A DNA stretch of 56,071 nucleotides from Azomonas macrocytogenes (GCF_014191985.1 NZ_JACHXI010000019.1:32001-88071), one strand, 5' to 3'; counted from the stretch's first letter, positions 36,510-45,712 are shown. Program-made: numbers and translations. The notes: generated by a model not told the origin, from the sequence alone.

Positions 36510-36522
36510 GTTATGATATAAC
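36510..36522. promoter_or_regulatory. Zur box upstream of dksA2-cobW
   Basis: An exact second copy of the palindrome GTTATGATATAAC found before znuD, here 33 bp before the dksA2 ATG and overlapping its probable promoter. The rest of 36254-36555 shows no gene. Confidence 0.88.
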
Positions 36523-36555
36523 GTTTTTATAAGGACTTTCTGATTAGGATGCCTT

Positions 36556-36960
36556 ATGACCGAAGCCGAGTTGCTTGCCCAGCCCATCGAAGCCTATATG
36601 AATGAACAGCAGCAGGAGTTTTTCCGCAACCTGCTGCAACTCCAGCGTGCCGAGTTGCAAACCCGTATCGACGATGAGTTCGCTGCCTTGCGCGAGCAGG
36701 AGCCCAGCAGCGATCCGGCGGATATTGGCAGCGCCGAAGAGCAGCGCCAATGGCAGTTACGCGTCCTGGAGCGGGAAAAGAAGCTGCTAGACAAGATTGA
36801 TGAAGCGCTGGAGCGGTTGGCTCGTAGAGAGTACGGCTGGTGTCGTGAGACGGGCGAGCCGATCGGTTTGCGCCGGTTGTTGCTGCGCCCGACTGCCACG
36901 CTCTGTATCGAAGCCAAGGAGCGCCAGGAACTACGCGAACGACATCAACGCGATGTGTGA
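36556..36960 (+). CDS. dksA2: Zinc-independent DksA paralogue (DksA2)
   Basis: A 134-residue coiled-coil transcription factor. The coil with the tip acidic motif ([13 protein letters not shown]) occupies about residues 20-85. The usual four-cysteine zinc finger is reduced to two Cys ([11 protein letters not shown] and [10 protein letters not shown]), as in P. aeruginosa DksA2, which replaces DksA when zinc is scarce and works with ppGpp on RNA polymerase. Zur control is supported by the adjacent box, and the cobW-type gene follows by 10 bp. Confidence 0.93.
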   Translation: MTEAELLAQPIEAYMNEQQQEFFRNLLQLQRAELQTRIDDEFAALREQEPSSDPADIGSAEEQRQWQLRVLEREKKLLDKIDEALERLARREYGWCRETGEPIGLRRLLLRPTATLCIEAKERQELRERHQRDV

Positions 36961-36970
36961 GGAAGAATCC

Positions 36971-38176
36971 ATGGATCGACGTCTGCCTGTAACGGTGCTG
37001 TCCGGTTTCCTCGGAGCCGGCAAAAGTACCTTGCTCAATCATGTTTTGAGAAATCGTGAAAATCGAAAAGTAGCGGTGATCGTCAACGACATGAGCGAAA
37101 TCAATATCGATGGGAGCGAGGTGCAGCGCGATGTCAGCCTCAAGCGCGGCGAGGAAAAGCTCGTCGAGATGAGCAATGGCTGTATCTGTTGCACTTTGCG
37201 TGAAGATTTGCTCGAAGAGGTCAGCCGGCTGGCACGCGAAGAGCGCTTCGACTATCTGTTGATCGAGTCGACCGGTATTGCCGAACCCTTGCCTGTGGCA
37301 GAAACATTCACCTTTCGCGACGAACAAGGTCGTAGTCTCTCCGATCTGGCGCGTCTCGACACGTTGGTTACCGTCGTCGATGGCGTGAATTTCCTGCGGG
37401 ATTTCCACGATGCCGAAAGCCTGGCCAGTTATGGTCAAAGCCTGGGCGAGGAAGACGAGCGATCGATCACCGATCTGCTGATCGAGCAGGTGGAGTTCGC
37501 CGATGTCATCCTGATCAGCAAGATTGATCTGATTTCCCGGGCCGAGCGGGAAGAATTGATGGCAATTCTTTCCCGGCTCAATACCCAGGCCGAGATTCTG
37601 CCGATGAGCATGGGCCAGGTAGCACTGGATAAGATTCTCGATACTGGCCGCTTCGATTTCGAACGTGCTGCGCAGGCGCCTGGCTGGCTCAAGGAGATGC
37701 GTGGAGAGCATGTGCCGGAAACGGAGGAATACGGGATTGATTCGATGGCCTATCAGGCACGCTGCCCGTTTCATCCGCAGCGCTTCTTCGATTTTCTGAA
37801 TCGTGAATGGAGTAATGGGCGGCTGCTTCGCTCCAAAGGCTGGTTCTGGCTGGCGAGTAAGCCCCGGGAGGCAGGTAGTTGGTCGCAGGCGGGAGGCTTG
37901 ATGCGGTACGGCTATGCTGGGTACTGGTGGCGCTTCGTACCCAGGGAGCACTGGCCGCAGGACAAAGAAGGCGTGGAAAACATCATGAAGCACTGGAGCA
38001 AGGAGGTTGGCGATTGTCGTCAGGAACTGGTCTTCATCGGTCAGAACATCAACTTCACTTTGCTCACCGAGGAGCTGAATGCTTGTTTGCTTGACGATGC
38101 CGAGCTGGCCGGTGGGCCGGAAAACTGGCAAGCCCTGCCTGACCCGTTCGGTCTTTGGAGCAAACAAGAGGCCTGA
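36971..38176 (+). CDS. CobW/COG0523-family zinc GTPase
   Basis: A 401-residue P-loop GTPase: Walker [16 protein letters not shown], metal motif [16 protein letters not shown] (CxCC), Walker [23 protein letters not shown]-type LISKIDLI and a C-terminal CobW domain ([24 protein letters not shown]). Zur-regulated members act as zinc chaperones under zinc starvation (ZigA/ZagA type). ATG 36971 follows GAGGAAG; the frame open upstream to 36797 overlaps dksA2. Co-transcribed with dksA2. Confidence 0.93.
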   Translation: MDRRLPVTVLSGFLGAGKSTLLNHVLRNRENRKVAVIVNDMSEINIDGSEVQRDVSLKRGEEKLVEMSNGCICCTLREDLLEEVSRLAREERFDYLLIESTGIAEPLPVAETFTFRDEQGRSLSDLARLDTLVTVVDGVNFLRDFHDAESLASYGQSLGEEDERSITDLLIEQVEFADVILISKIDLISRAEREELMAILSRLNTQAEILPMSMGQVALDKILDTGRFDFERAAQAPGWLKEMRGEHVPETEEYGIDSMAYQARCPFHPQRFFDFLNREWSNGRLLRSKGWFWLASKPREAGSWSQAGGLMRYGYAGYWWRFVPREHWPQDKEGVENIMKHWSKEVGDCRQELVFIGQNINFTLLTEELNACLLDDAELAGGPENWQALPDPFGLWSKQEA

Positions 38177-38394
38177 TGCCGATTGCCCCCTGGACTGGCT
38201 GGATTTAAAAATCGACATTATCCAGAGATCGCTTGGCTTGTCTGGCATATTAAGAAGGGAAAACGCACGGGTACGTGATCCCATTACGCGATAACCATAG
38301 GTAAAAAGGTTATTTAAAGAAAGATTCATATTCCGCTAAATTGCGCTCGTCGCGTACTGATTGGCCAACCGGTGAGCCGCGCATGTAATAGAAA

Positions 38395-38441
38395 TGGATG
38401 CGCCATTCGCATCCAACCTAGTCGTCACGTTATTGCGTGAC
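38395..38441. repeat. Two perfect inverted repeats before the TauD-type gene
   Basis: TGGATGCG-CCATT-CGCATCCA at 38395-38415 and GTCACG-TTATTG-CGTGAC at 38424-38441, tandem and 8 bp apart, ending 20 bp before the dioxygenase ATG. They could be operators for a regulator or mRNA hairpins controlling translation. The remaining 285-bp gap after cobW has no gene. Confidence 0.6.
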
Positions 38442-38461
38442 CATGCGTCGGGAGTGTTCTC

Positions 38462-39355
38462 ATGTCAGCGGTCGAATCCTTGTCCATAGCCGAAGTACCA
38501 TCCCAATCGTTTGAAATTCGTCCGTTGGACGAAACCCTGGGAGCAGAAGTCATCGGCCTGGATCTGTCCCGCTCTCTCAATCTGGAAGATTTTTCCCTCA
38601 TTCACCGTGCTTACTTGGAGCACAAGGTGCTGGTATTCCGCGACCAGCGGATCACCCCCGAGCAGCAGATCGCCTTCAGCCGTCGCTTCGGCCCGCTGCA
38701 GATCCATGTGCTCAAGCAATTCCTGCTGGCCGGACATCCGGAGGTCTTCATCATCTCCAATATCCTGGAGAACGACCGCCCCATCGGTTTGGGGGATGCC
38801 GGTAAATTCTGGCATTCGGATCTGTCCTACAAGGAACTACCCAGTCTGGGCGCCATGCTGCACGCGCAGATTCTGCCGGAGGAAGGTGGCGATACCCTGT
38901 TCGCCGATCAGCAGCGTGCCTATGAAACCCTGCCAGACGCCTTGAAAAAAGCCATCGAAGGGCGTCGTGCGAATCATTCCTACACTGCCACCTATGCCAA
39001 ACCCAAGCTGGAAGGCGATTGGCGTCCGGTACTGACCGAACAGCAACTGGCTGAAGTCAAGGAAGTCATCCATCCGGTGGTACGCACCCATCCGGAAACC
39101 GGGCGCAAGGGCCTGTTCGTCAGCGAGAGCTTCACTACACGTATTCTCGATCTGCCAGAAGATGAGAGTCGTCAGATTTTGAATGAGCTGTTCGCTCACA
39201 GCATCCGGCCGGAATTCATCTACCGGCACCAGTGGCAAGCACATGACCTGCTGTTCTGGGATAACCGCGCCTTGATCCATCTGGCGACCGGTTGTCCGAA
39301 CGAGCTGCCGCGCAAGATGTATCGCACCACCATTCAGGGTGATGCGCCGTTCTGA
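38462..39355 (+). CDS. TauD/TfdA-family 2-oxoglutarate dioxygenase
   Basis: A 297-residue Fe(II)/2-oxoglutarate oxygenase. The metal triad is His-x-Asp in FWHSDLSYKELP (about residue 118) and the distal His in RALIHLATG, with the 2-oxoglutarate-binding Arg in RKMYRTTIQG. Family members desulfonate taurine and other organosulfonates or cleave phenoxyacetates. The ABC ATPase and permease that follow argue for an organosulfur substrate. GGGAG precedes the ATG. The exact substrate cannot be read from sequence. Confidence 0.9.
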   Translation: MSAVESLSIAEVPSQSFEIRPLDETLGAEVIGLDLSRSLNLEDFSLIHRAYLEHKVLVFRDQRITPEQQIAFSRRFGPLQIHVLKQFLLAGHPEVFIISNILENDRPIGLGDAGKFWHSDLSYKELPSLGAMLHAQILPEEGGDTLFADQQRAYETLPDALKKAIEGRRANHSYTATYAKPKLEGDWRPVLTEQQLAEVKEVIHPVVRTHPETGRKGLFVSESFTTRILDLPEDESRQILNELFAHSIRPEFIYRHQWQAHDLLFWDNRALIHLATGCPNELPRKMYRTTIQGDAPF

Positions 39356-39446
39356 TTTCGTCGATTGCCAGATTCTGAACCGCTGATTAATCGGGCGCAG
39401 GATTGCTGGCGTTTTTTCGATTCATTCGTCTTTCGGAGCCAAGCAC

Positions 39447-40361
39447 ATGAATGCCTTTCTGGAAAGCCAAGCGGCCAGCCATGATGCGATGGCTATCTTT
39501 CAACCTCTGCTGCAGGTACAGCGGGTCAGCCTCGAATACCGCACTGCGCAGCGCGTGGTGCGTGCTACGCACGAAGTCAGCTTCGAAGTCGATCCCGGAG
39601 ATCGTTTCGTCCTGCTTGGCCCGTCCGGCTGCGGCAAGTCGACCCTGCTCAAGGCAGTCGCTGGCTTTATCCGGCCGCACGATGGCGAGATCCGCCTTGA
39701 CGGGCAGACAGTACGCGAACCAGGCCCGGATCGGATCGTTGTATTCCAGGAATTCGACCAGTTGCCGCCATGGAAGACGGTAAAGCAGAACGTGATTTTC
39801 CCACTGTTGGCCACCGGCTCGCTCAAGCGCCGCGAAGCCGAGCAACGCGCCTTGCATTATCTGAACAAGGTTGGCCTGGCCGGTTTTGCCGATGCCTATC
39901 CGCATACCCTGTCCGGTGGCATGAAGGCACGGGTAGCGATTGCCCGGGCGCTGGCGATGCAGCCGAAGATCCTGCTGATGGACGAACCTTTTGCCGCGCT
40001 CGATGCGCTGACCCGGCGCAAGATGCAGGAGGAACTACTGGAACTGTGGCAGGAGGTGAAATTCACCCTGTTGTTTGTCACTCATTCCATCGAAGAAGCG
40101 CTAGTGGTCGGCAACCGTATCCTCTTGCTGTCACCGCATCCGGGACGGGTGCGCGCCGAGATCAACAGCCACTCCTTTGATCTACACAGCAGCGGCGATA
40201 CCTCTTTCCAGCGCACTGCCCAGCGCATCCATCGATTGTTGTTCGAAGAGCAGACAGACGGTGTTACCTCGAATGTTGCTACGCCGAGCGCCGTCGCGCC
40301 GGATATTTCCGCTGCAGTCGAGCCAGCGGTCGACTCCCAGAACAAGGCGCGCCGCGCCTGA
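39447..40361 (+). CDS. Nitrate/sulfonate/taurine-type ABC transporter ATPase
   Basis: A 304-residue ATPase: Walker A GPSGCGKSTLLKAVAG, Q-loop VFQEFDQLPPWKTV, signature LSGGMKARVAIARALAM, Walker B ILLMDEPFAALDALTRRKM and the H-loop FVTHSIEEAL. The Q-loop and FDQLPPWKTV pattern are typical of SsuB/TauB. The C-terminal 45 residues (SVAPDISAAVEPAVDSQ) are a low-complexity tail. It starts 91 bp after the dioxygenase and 23 bp before the permease. Confidence 0.93.
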   Translation: MNAFLESQAASHDAMAIFQPLLQVQRVSLEYRTAQRVVRATHEVSFEVDPGDRFVLLGPSGCGKSTLLKAVAGFIRPHDGEIRLDGQTVREPGPDRIVVFQEFDQLPPWKTVKQNVIFPLLATGSLKRREAEQRALHYLNKVGLAGFADAYPHTLSGGMKARVAIARALAMQPKILLMDEPFAALDALTRRKMQEELLELWQEVKFTLLFVTHSIEEALVVGNRILLLSPHPGRVRAEINSHSFDLHSSGDTSFQRTAQRIHRLLFEEQTDGVTSNVATPSAVAPDISAAVEPAVDSQNKARRA

Positions 40362-40384
40362 TCGATCTTTCGAGGAAATACCCC

Positions 40385-41251
40385 ATGAGCCTGACGCCTC
40401 CTTTGCGACCAGAGTACGAAGTCGCCCTGCAACCTCTGATCAATCTGCCGCTGGAGCGTGAGTTGCCACTGGTCCGGCGCCTCTGGCAGCAGAGTTGGCT
40501 ACGTAAGACGCTGATCCTGATTGTGCTCGCCCTGCTTTGGGAACTGGCCGCGCGCATCCAGGGCAACGACCTGCTGTTGCCGAGCTTTCTGCAGACGGCA
40601 CGGGCCTTTATCGATGGTATGCTCAGCGGCGAGCTGCCGGAAAAAGTGGCGCTTTCCATGGCCGTGCTGGTCAAGGGCTACCTGATCGGTATCGTTCTGG
40701 CTTTTGCCCTGACAACCCTGGCCGTCTCCACCCAGCTCGGCCGCGACCTGCTGTCAGCCTTGACCTCCATGTTCAATCCGTTGCCGGCCATCGCGTTATT
40801 GCCGCTGGCACTGCTTTGGTTCGGCCTGGGTGAAAACAGCCTGATTTTTGTATTGGTGCATTCGGTGCTCTGGGCTCTGGCGTTGAATACTTACGCCGGC
40901 TTTCTCAGCGTTTCAGATACCCAACGCATGGTCGGGCGTAACTACGGCCTGCGTGGATTACGCTTCGTCACGCTGATCCTGATTCCGGCGGCGCTACCGT
41001 CGATTCTCTCCGGTTTGAAAATCGGCTGGGCCTTCGCCTGGCGTACTTTGATCGCCGCCGAACTGGTGTTCGGTGCCAGTAGCGGCAAGGGCGGGCTTGG
41101 CTGGTATATCTTTCAGAACCGCAACGAGTTGTATACCGACAAGGTATTTGCTGGCCTGGCGGCAGTGATCCTGATCGGCCTGCTGGTGGAAAGCCTGGTG
41201 TTCGACAATCTAGAGCGACTGACTGTAAAGCGCTGGGGAATGCAGCGTTGA
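40385..41251 (+). CDS. SsuC/TauC-type ABC transporter permease
   Basis: A 288-residue inner-membrane permease with about six helices and the BPD-transporter EAA loop (NYGLRGLRFVTLILIPAALPSILSGLKIGWAFAW, seen as LIPAALPSILSGLKIG). Taurine/sulfonate-type importers normally have a periplasmic substrate-binding protein encoded beside them; none is present here. It is the last gene before a mobile-type inverted repeat. Confidence 0.92.
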   Translation: MSLTPPLRPEYEVALQPLINLPLERELPLVRRLWQQSWLRKTLILIVLALLWELAARIQGNDLLLPSFLQTARAFIDGMLSGELPEKVALSMAVLVKGYLIGIVLAFALTTLAVSTQLGRDLLSALTSMFNPLPAIALLPLALLWFGLGENSLIFVLVHSVLWALALNTYAGFLSVSDTQRMVGRNYGLRGLRFVTLILIPAALPSILSGLKIGWAFAWRTLIAAELVFGASSGKGGLGWYIFQNRNELYTDKVFAGLAAVILIGLLVESLVFDNLERLTVKRWGMQR

Positions 41252-41290
41252 ACGTCCACAACAAAACTGTTTGGCTTCAAACTATCTTTT

Positions 41291-41465
41291 AGAGCCTGTT
41301 CACGATTTCGCGAGCTAGAGCTAAACGGTGGCGAAAATGGCTGAGGAAGCGGACCGGGCTCGCGCGCGAGTTTACGCGTTGTAAATGAGCATTCCGACCG
41401 GGCTGGCGATCCAGGCTATTTTCAACGCCGTTTAGCCGATGCGCAGCAGATCGTGAACAGGCTCT
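41291..41465. repeat. 175-bp MITE-like element with 16-bp terminal inverted repeats
   Basis: Termini AGAGCCTGTTCACGAT and ATCGTGAACAGGCTCT are perfect 16-bp inverted repeats enclosing about 143 bp of non-coding DNA. No ORF or transposase. It interrupts the gap between the permease and the threonine-synthase-like gene (281 bp in total). The form is that of a miniature inverted-repeat element moved in trans by an IS transposase; target duplication is not evident. Confidence 0.8.
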
Positions 41466-41532
41466 TAAGATCGCCCGGTATCCGTAACACCACCAACCGC
41501 CGCGCCAACGCGGCGGATGACAGGACTCAGTC

Positions 41533-42750
41533 ATGCCTTATAGCTATCTTTCCCATCTCTACTGCCCCAAGACCGGCGAACGCTATCCTGCCGGTCGTGT
41601 CCAGCAACTCAGCCAAGTTGGTGCTCCGTTGCTGGTCGCTTATGACCTGCAAGCCTTGAAAGAAACGTGGAAACCGGCCGATCTGGTGGGCCGCGAAGCC
41701 AGCCTGTGGCGCTATCACGAGCTACTACCAGTACGTGATCCGGCCAATGTGGTCACCCTCGGCGAGGGCTTCACGCCGTTGCTGCCGACACCCAGGGTTG
41801 GCCAGGACATGGGTATCCGCGATCTCTGGATGAAGGACGAGGGCATTATTCCCACAGGCTCGTTCAAGGCCCGAGGCGCGGCGGTAGGGGTTTCCCGGGC
41901 GCTGGAGCTGGGAGTCAGTCGGCTGGCCATGCCGACCAACGGCAATGCTGGTGCAGCCTGGGCGTTGTATGCGGCGCGTGCGGGTATCGAAGCGACCATC
42001 GTCATGCCGCAGGATGCACCTCTGATCACCCGCAACGAAGTCTATGCCTGCGGAGCACGGCTGTTTCTGGTCGACGGGCTGATTTCGGACGCCGGCAAGC
42101 AGGTCGCCCAGGCGGTAGCGGAAGAGGGGTTGTTCGATGCCTCGACCCTGAAGGAGCCTTATCGTATCGAAGGCAAGAAAACCATGGGCCTGGAAATCGC
42201 CGAGCAGTTCGGCTGGCGTCTGCCGGACGTGATTCTTTACCCCACTGGCGGCGGAGTCGGCCTGATCGGCATCCACAAGGCATTCAAGGAGCTGCGCGAA
42301 CTGGGCTGGATCGCCGCCGGCCGGCCGTTGCCGCGCCTGGTCGCGGTACAGGCCAGTGGTTGTGCGCCAATCGTCAAGGCTTGGGAGGCGAGGGCGAAGG
42401 AGTCGGAGTTCTGGCCAGATTCGCAGACCGTGGCTTTCGGTATCAACGTACCCAAGCCGCTGGGGGATTTTCTCGTGCTTGAAGCTCTGTATGAAAGCGA
42501 AGGCTGCGCGCTTGCCATCGAGGATGCCGAACTGCTCAAGGAACAGCGTCGGGTAGCCGAACTGGAGGGCGCCTTCGTTTGCCCGGAAGGCGCTGCGGTC
42601 TTCGCGGCAGCCCGCCGCTTACGCGAAAATGGCTGGATCAAGGACAACGAACGCGTGGTGGCCCTGAACACCGGTGCCGGCATCAAGTACCCGGATACCT
42701 TGACGGCGGATGCACCGTTGCTGCAGCCGGGCGAACGGTTGCCGCGTTAA
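41533..42750 (+). CDS. Threonine synthase-like PLP enzyme
   Basis: A 405-residue fold-type II PLP enzyme. The PLP Lys lies in GSFKARGAAVGVS (about residue 117), with the phosphate loop YPTGGGVGLIG and asparagine-binding NGNAGAAWALYAARAG. The N-terminus carries the YCPKTGERYPAG zinc-less start of short ThrC-like proteins. Housekeeping Pseudomonas ThrC is longer (about 470), so this is probably a paralogue. COG0498 also includes cysteate synthase; a role with sulfonate-derived substrates is a guess from context. Confidence 0.85.
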   Translation: MPYSYLSHLYCPKTGERYPAGRVQQLSQVGAPLLVAYDLQALKETWKPADLVGREASLWRYHELLPVRDPANVVTLGEGFTPLLPTPRVGQDMGIRDLWMKDEGIIPTGSFKARGAAVGVSRALELGVSRLAMPTNGNAGAAWALYAARAGIEATIVMPQDAPLITRNEVYACGARLFLVDGLISDAGKQVAQAVAEEGLFDASTLKEPYRIEGKKTMGLEIAEQFGWRLPDVILYPTGGGVGLIGIHKAFKELRELGWIAAGRPLPRLVAVQASGCAPIVKAWEARAKESEFWPDSQTVAFGINVPKPLGDFLVLEALYESEGCALAIEDAELLKEQRRVAELEGAFVCPEGAAVFAAARRLRENGWIKDNERVVALNTGAGIKYPDTLTADAPLLQPGERLPR

Positions 42751-42902
42751 GCGTCGGCAAACTGTTGGCTACACAGGCTGGAGGTAAAAGCCGGGTAGCG
42801 CTTGAGGCGAAGCTGGCCCTAAGACTAAATGGGAGATAGCCGCCTCTAACCTGCAGCTTGTGGCAAACTCCGCTGGTCAGGAAGTTCTTGTGCGGAGTCT
42901 TC

Positions 42903-44537
42903 ATGGAGACCGTTTCGCTCGTATTGGTCATGCTCGTGGCTGTTCTGTTCGCCAGTATCCTGCGCCGGATGCTGCCAGCCAGTTTTTCGGTTCCCCAGCC
43001 GTTACTACAGATAGCCCTGGGTGCGGGCATCGGCATGGTTTCGGATTGGCGCCTGCAAATGGACCCGCAGGTATTCTTTCTACTGTTTCTGCCGCCCTTG
43101 CTGTTTCTCGATGGTTGGCGAATTCCCAAGGAGGGATTGTCCCACGACCGGGGCATCATCCTGTCTCTGGCCATTGGCCTGGTGGTATTCACTGTCGTCG
43201 GTGCCGGTTATTTCATTAACTGGTTGCTGCCTTCGATCCCTCTGGGGGTGGCTTTTGCCCTGGCGGCGGTGATCTCGCCGACGGACCCGGTGGCGGTCTC
43301 GGCGATCGCCGCGCGGATTCCGATACCGAAAAGGCTGATGCATATCCTCGAAGGCGAATCGCTACTCAACGATGCCTCTGGCCTGGTCTGCCTGCGTTTT
43401 GCCGTAGCTGCCGTGCTTAGCGGTGGTTTCGAGCTGTCGGATGCCGTACTGGATTTCCTGCGCCTGGCGGTCGGTGGTGTCGCCATTGGGGTAGCCATTG
43501 CCTGGAGTATCAATTGGGCCAAGCGCTGGATTTCCAGGCATTTCGGCGAGGAGGCGGCAGCCCAGATCCTGGTCAGCCTGCTCCTGCCGTTCCTGGCTTA
43601 TCTGGCCGCCGAGCATTTGCACTGTTCCGGTATCCTCGCGGCGGTGGCGGCAGGCTTCGTCATGAGTCGTACCGAGTTGTCCGGACAGGCGCTGGCCGTA
43701 ACCCGATTGCAGCGCCGCGCCGTTTGGGACACTTTGCAATACGCGCTCAATGGGTTGATGTTCGTGCTGCTGGGCGAGCAGTTGCCAGGCATCGTTTCAC
43801 GACTTGGCATACTGGATGACCCCGGTACGTTGAGCTGGCTACTGCTCTATGTGCTGATTATCAATCTCTCGTTGATGGGGCTGCGTTTCGTCTGGGTCTT
43901 CGCTTCGCTGCGCTTTACCTTGTTCGCTGGTAAAAATGCCGCTGCTTTCCAGCCGCGCAAGGCCTTGTCTATCGCAGCCGTCACCTCGGTAGCCGGGGTG
44001 CGTGGCGCTATCAGCCTGGCTGGGGTGATGACCTTGCCGCTGTACATTAGCTTTGGTTATCCGTTTCCGGCACGGGACCTGGTGATATTCCTGACCACCG
44101 GTGTGATCATCGTCTCGCTGATCGTTGCCGGGATCGGTCTGCCGTTACTGATCAGGGGGCTGGAGATGCCCTACGAGCCAGAGGAACATGTCCACGAGAA
44201 TCGTGCCCGCGATCAGGCTGCCCAGGCCGCGATCAAAGCAATCGAGCAGGCCCTGCACCGGCTGAGCGAGGATTGCCCGGATGCCGGCGGGTATATCGAA
44301 GTGGCTTCGCGGGTCACGGATACCTACCGTAGCCGCATCGAGAGCCGCGCTGCTTCCCTGGAAAGCCAGAACCTGACGCGGGTTGCCGAGGAAGTCGAGC
44401 GTCAGTTGTTGCTGGTGGGGTTGCAAGCCGAGCGCAGCGAGCTGTTCCGCCTGGCTCGTACGCGCCGGCTGGATGAGCAACAGGCGCGCAGGTTGATCCG
44501 GCAGATAGATCTGATCGAGGCACAGCATATTCGCTGA
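42903..44537 (+). CDS. CPA1-family Na+(K+)/H+ antiporter
   Basis: A 544-residue transporter with about 12 helices and the CPA1 core motifs FLLFLPPLLFLDGWRI, AVISPTDPVAVSAIA and EGESLLNDASGLV. The C-terminal cytoplasmic domain is basic/acidic helical (VEEVERQLLLVGLQ). GGAG lies 5 nt before ATG 42903; the open frame starts at 42858 but without a site. It exchanges sodium or potassium for protons. No functional link to neighbours. Confidence 0.92.
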   Translation: METVSLVLVMLVAVLFASILRRMLPASFSVPQPLLQIALGAGIGMVSDWRLQMDPQVFFLLFLPPLLFLDGWRIPKEGLSHDRGIILSLAIGLVVFTVVGAGYFINWLLPSIPLGVAFALAAVISPTDPVAVSAIAARIPIPKRLMHILEGESLLNDASGLVCLRFAVAAVLSGGFELSDAVLDFLRLAVGGVAIGVAIAWSINWAKRWISRHFGEEAAAQILVSLLLPFLAYLAAEHLHCSGILAAVAAGFVMSRTELSGQALAVTRLQRRAVWDTLQYALNGLMFVLLGEQLPGIVSRLGILDDPGTLSWLLLYVLIINLSLMGLRFVWVFASLRFTLFAGKNAAAFQPRKALSIAAVTSVAGVRGAISLAGVMTLPLYISFGYPFPARDLVIFLTTGVIIVSLIVAGIGLPLLIRGLEMPYEPEEHVHENRARDQAAQAAIKAIEQALHRLSEDCPDAGGYIEVASRVTDTYRSRIESRAASLESQNLTRVAEEVERQLLLVGLQAERSELFRLARTRRLDEQQARRLIRQIDLIEAQHIR

Positions 44538-44685
44538 AGCCTCGGCAAGGTTTTATAGTGGGCTTCCTTGTCGGAGCCGGATATTTCCGGTAAACGGGCA
44601 GAAAGAATGGGCCGAAACTGGCCCTTCACTGGTTATTTCTCAATAATTCAGGCATACCGCCAACCGGTACGAGCAAGGAGTCTGT

Positions 44686-45648
44686 ATGACCAACAAACCT
44701 TCGGCCCCGCAGCCGACGGCAGAGAGCCAGACCGGGCCAGTCAGGTGGCAGTTGGAGCGCATCGTCGAACAGTTGCGTACCGTTCGCACTGAATGGCGCA
44801 GCAATTCCGGTCGGCCGCGCGAGACAGGCGGGCGCGACCTGCCATCACGGCAGACCATGGGCATGATCATCGAGGCCCTGATGTGCGCGTTGTTCCCCAT
44901 GCGTCTTGGCCCCAGCAATTTGCGTGAGGAGAGCGAGGATTTCTACGTCGGTTATACCCTGGACAATGCGCTCAATACCTTGCTCGGCCAGGTCCGCCTG
45001 GAGTTGCGCTACACGGCCCATCAGCAGGAGGCTGTCGAAAGCGATCTGGATGCGCAGGCAATACGCGTCGTGCGTGATTTCGCTTCGACTCTGCCGGATC
45101 TGCGCCACCTGCTCGATACCGATGTGATTGCCGCCTACAACGGTGATCCGGCGGCGCGTAGCGTCGATGAGGTTTTGCTCTGCTATCCCGGTATCCTGGC
45201 AGTGATTTATCACCGCATAGCGCATCGCCTGTACAAGGCTGGATTGCCGCTCCTGGCGCGCATCAGCGCGGAAATTGCCCATTCCGCCACTGGCATCGAT
45301 ATCCATCCGGGGGCGCAGATCGGCCACAGCTTTTTCATCGACCATGGCACAGGCGTGGTGATCGGTGAAACCGCAGTTATCGGCAATCATGTGCGCATTT
45401 ATCAGGCCGTGACTCTCGGTGCCAAGCGCTTCGATGTCGACGAATCCGGCAATCTGCAGAAGGGCCAGGCGCGCCATCCGATCGTCGAGGACGATGTGGT
45501 GATCTACGCCGGTGCCACCATCCTCGGGCGTATCACCATCGGCAAGGGAGCCGTCATCGGTGGCAATGTGTGGCTGACCCGTAGCGTTCCGCCGGGCAGC
45601 AACATCACCCAGGCGAACTCGCAGAACGTGCCCAGTGGTACGAATTGA
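44686..45648 (+). CDS. epsC: Serine O-acetyltransferase EpsC, copy 1
   Basis: A 320-residue enzyme making O-acetylserine from serine and acetyl-CoA for cysteine synthesis. The N-terminal helical domain occupies residues 1-180; the left-handed beta-helix with hexapeptide repeats includes HPGAQIGHSFFIDHGTGVVIGET, VRIYQAVTLGAKRF and ITIGKGAVIGGNVWLT. The active His-Asp pair lies in FFIDHGTG. Leader AAGGAGTCTGT precedes the ATG and recurs before copy 2. Its 3' part (45241-45540) is nearly identical at DNA level to copy 2. Confidence 0.92.
   Translation: MTNKPSAPQPTAESQTGPVRWQLERIVEQLRTVRTEWRSNSGRPRETGGRDLPSRQTMGMIIEALMCALFPMRLGPSNLREESEDFYVGYTLDNALNTLLGQVRLELRYTAHQQEAVESDLDAQAIRVVRDFASTLPDLRHLLDTDVIAAYNGDPAARSVDEVLLCYPGILAVIYHRIAHRLYKAGLPLLARISAEIAHSATGIDIHPGAQIGHSFFIDHGTGVVIGETAVIGNHVRIYQAVTLGAKRFDVDESGNLQKGQARHPIVEDDVVIYAGATILGRITIGKGAVIGGNVWLTRSVPPGSNITQANSQNVPSGTN
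45241..45540 (+). repeat. 300-nt tract shared with EpsC copy 2
   Basis: Aligned to 55337-55636, I count 8 base differences in 300 nt (about 97% identity), mostly at third codon positions. Outside this tract, particularly the 5' halves, the two genes are clearly more diverged. Confidence 0.9.
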
Positions 45649-45663
45649 AGCCTGTCTCGAAGC

Positions 45664-45693
45664 CGGCGAGTTGACTCCTTGTACAGCTCGCCG
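45664..45693. terminator. Hairpin between convergent epsC and metI
   Basis: A perfect 7-bp stem CGGCGAG/CTCGCCG with a 16-nt loop in the 64-bp gap between two converging stop codons; probably ends both transcripts. Confidence 0.55.
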
Positions 45694-45712
45694 AAATGCA
45701 GCAGCGCCCGGC

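Noticed and set aside
38177-38300. Terminator for dksA2-cobW
   Set aside because: No stem with T tract could be found in the 285-bp gap.
36554-38329. 591-residue minus-strand ORF across dksA2-cobW
   Set aside because: Antisense frame of two clearly recognised genes; long because of high GC.
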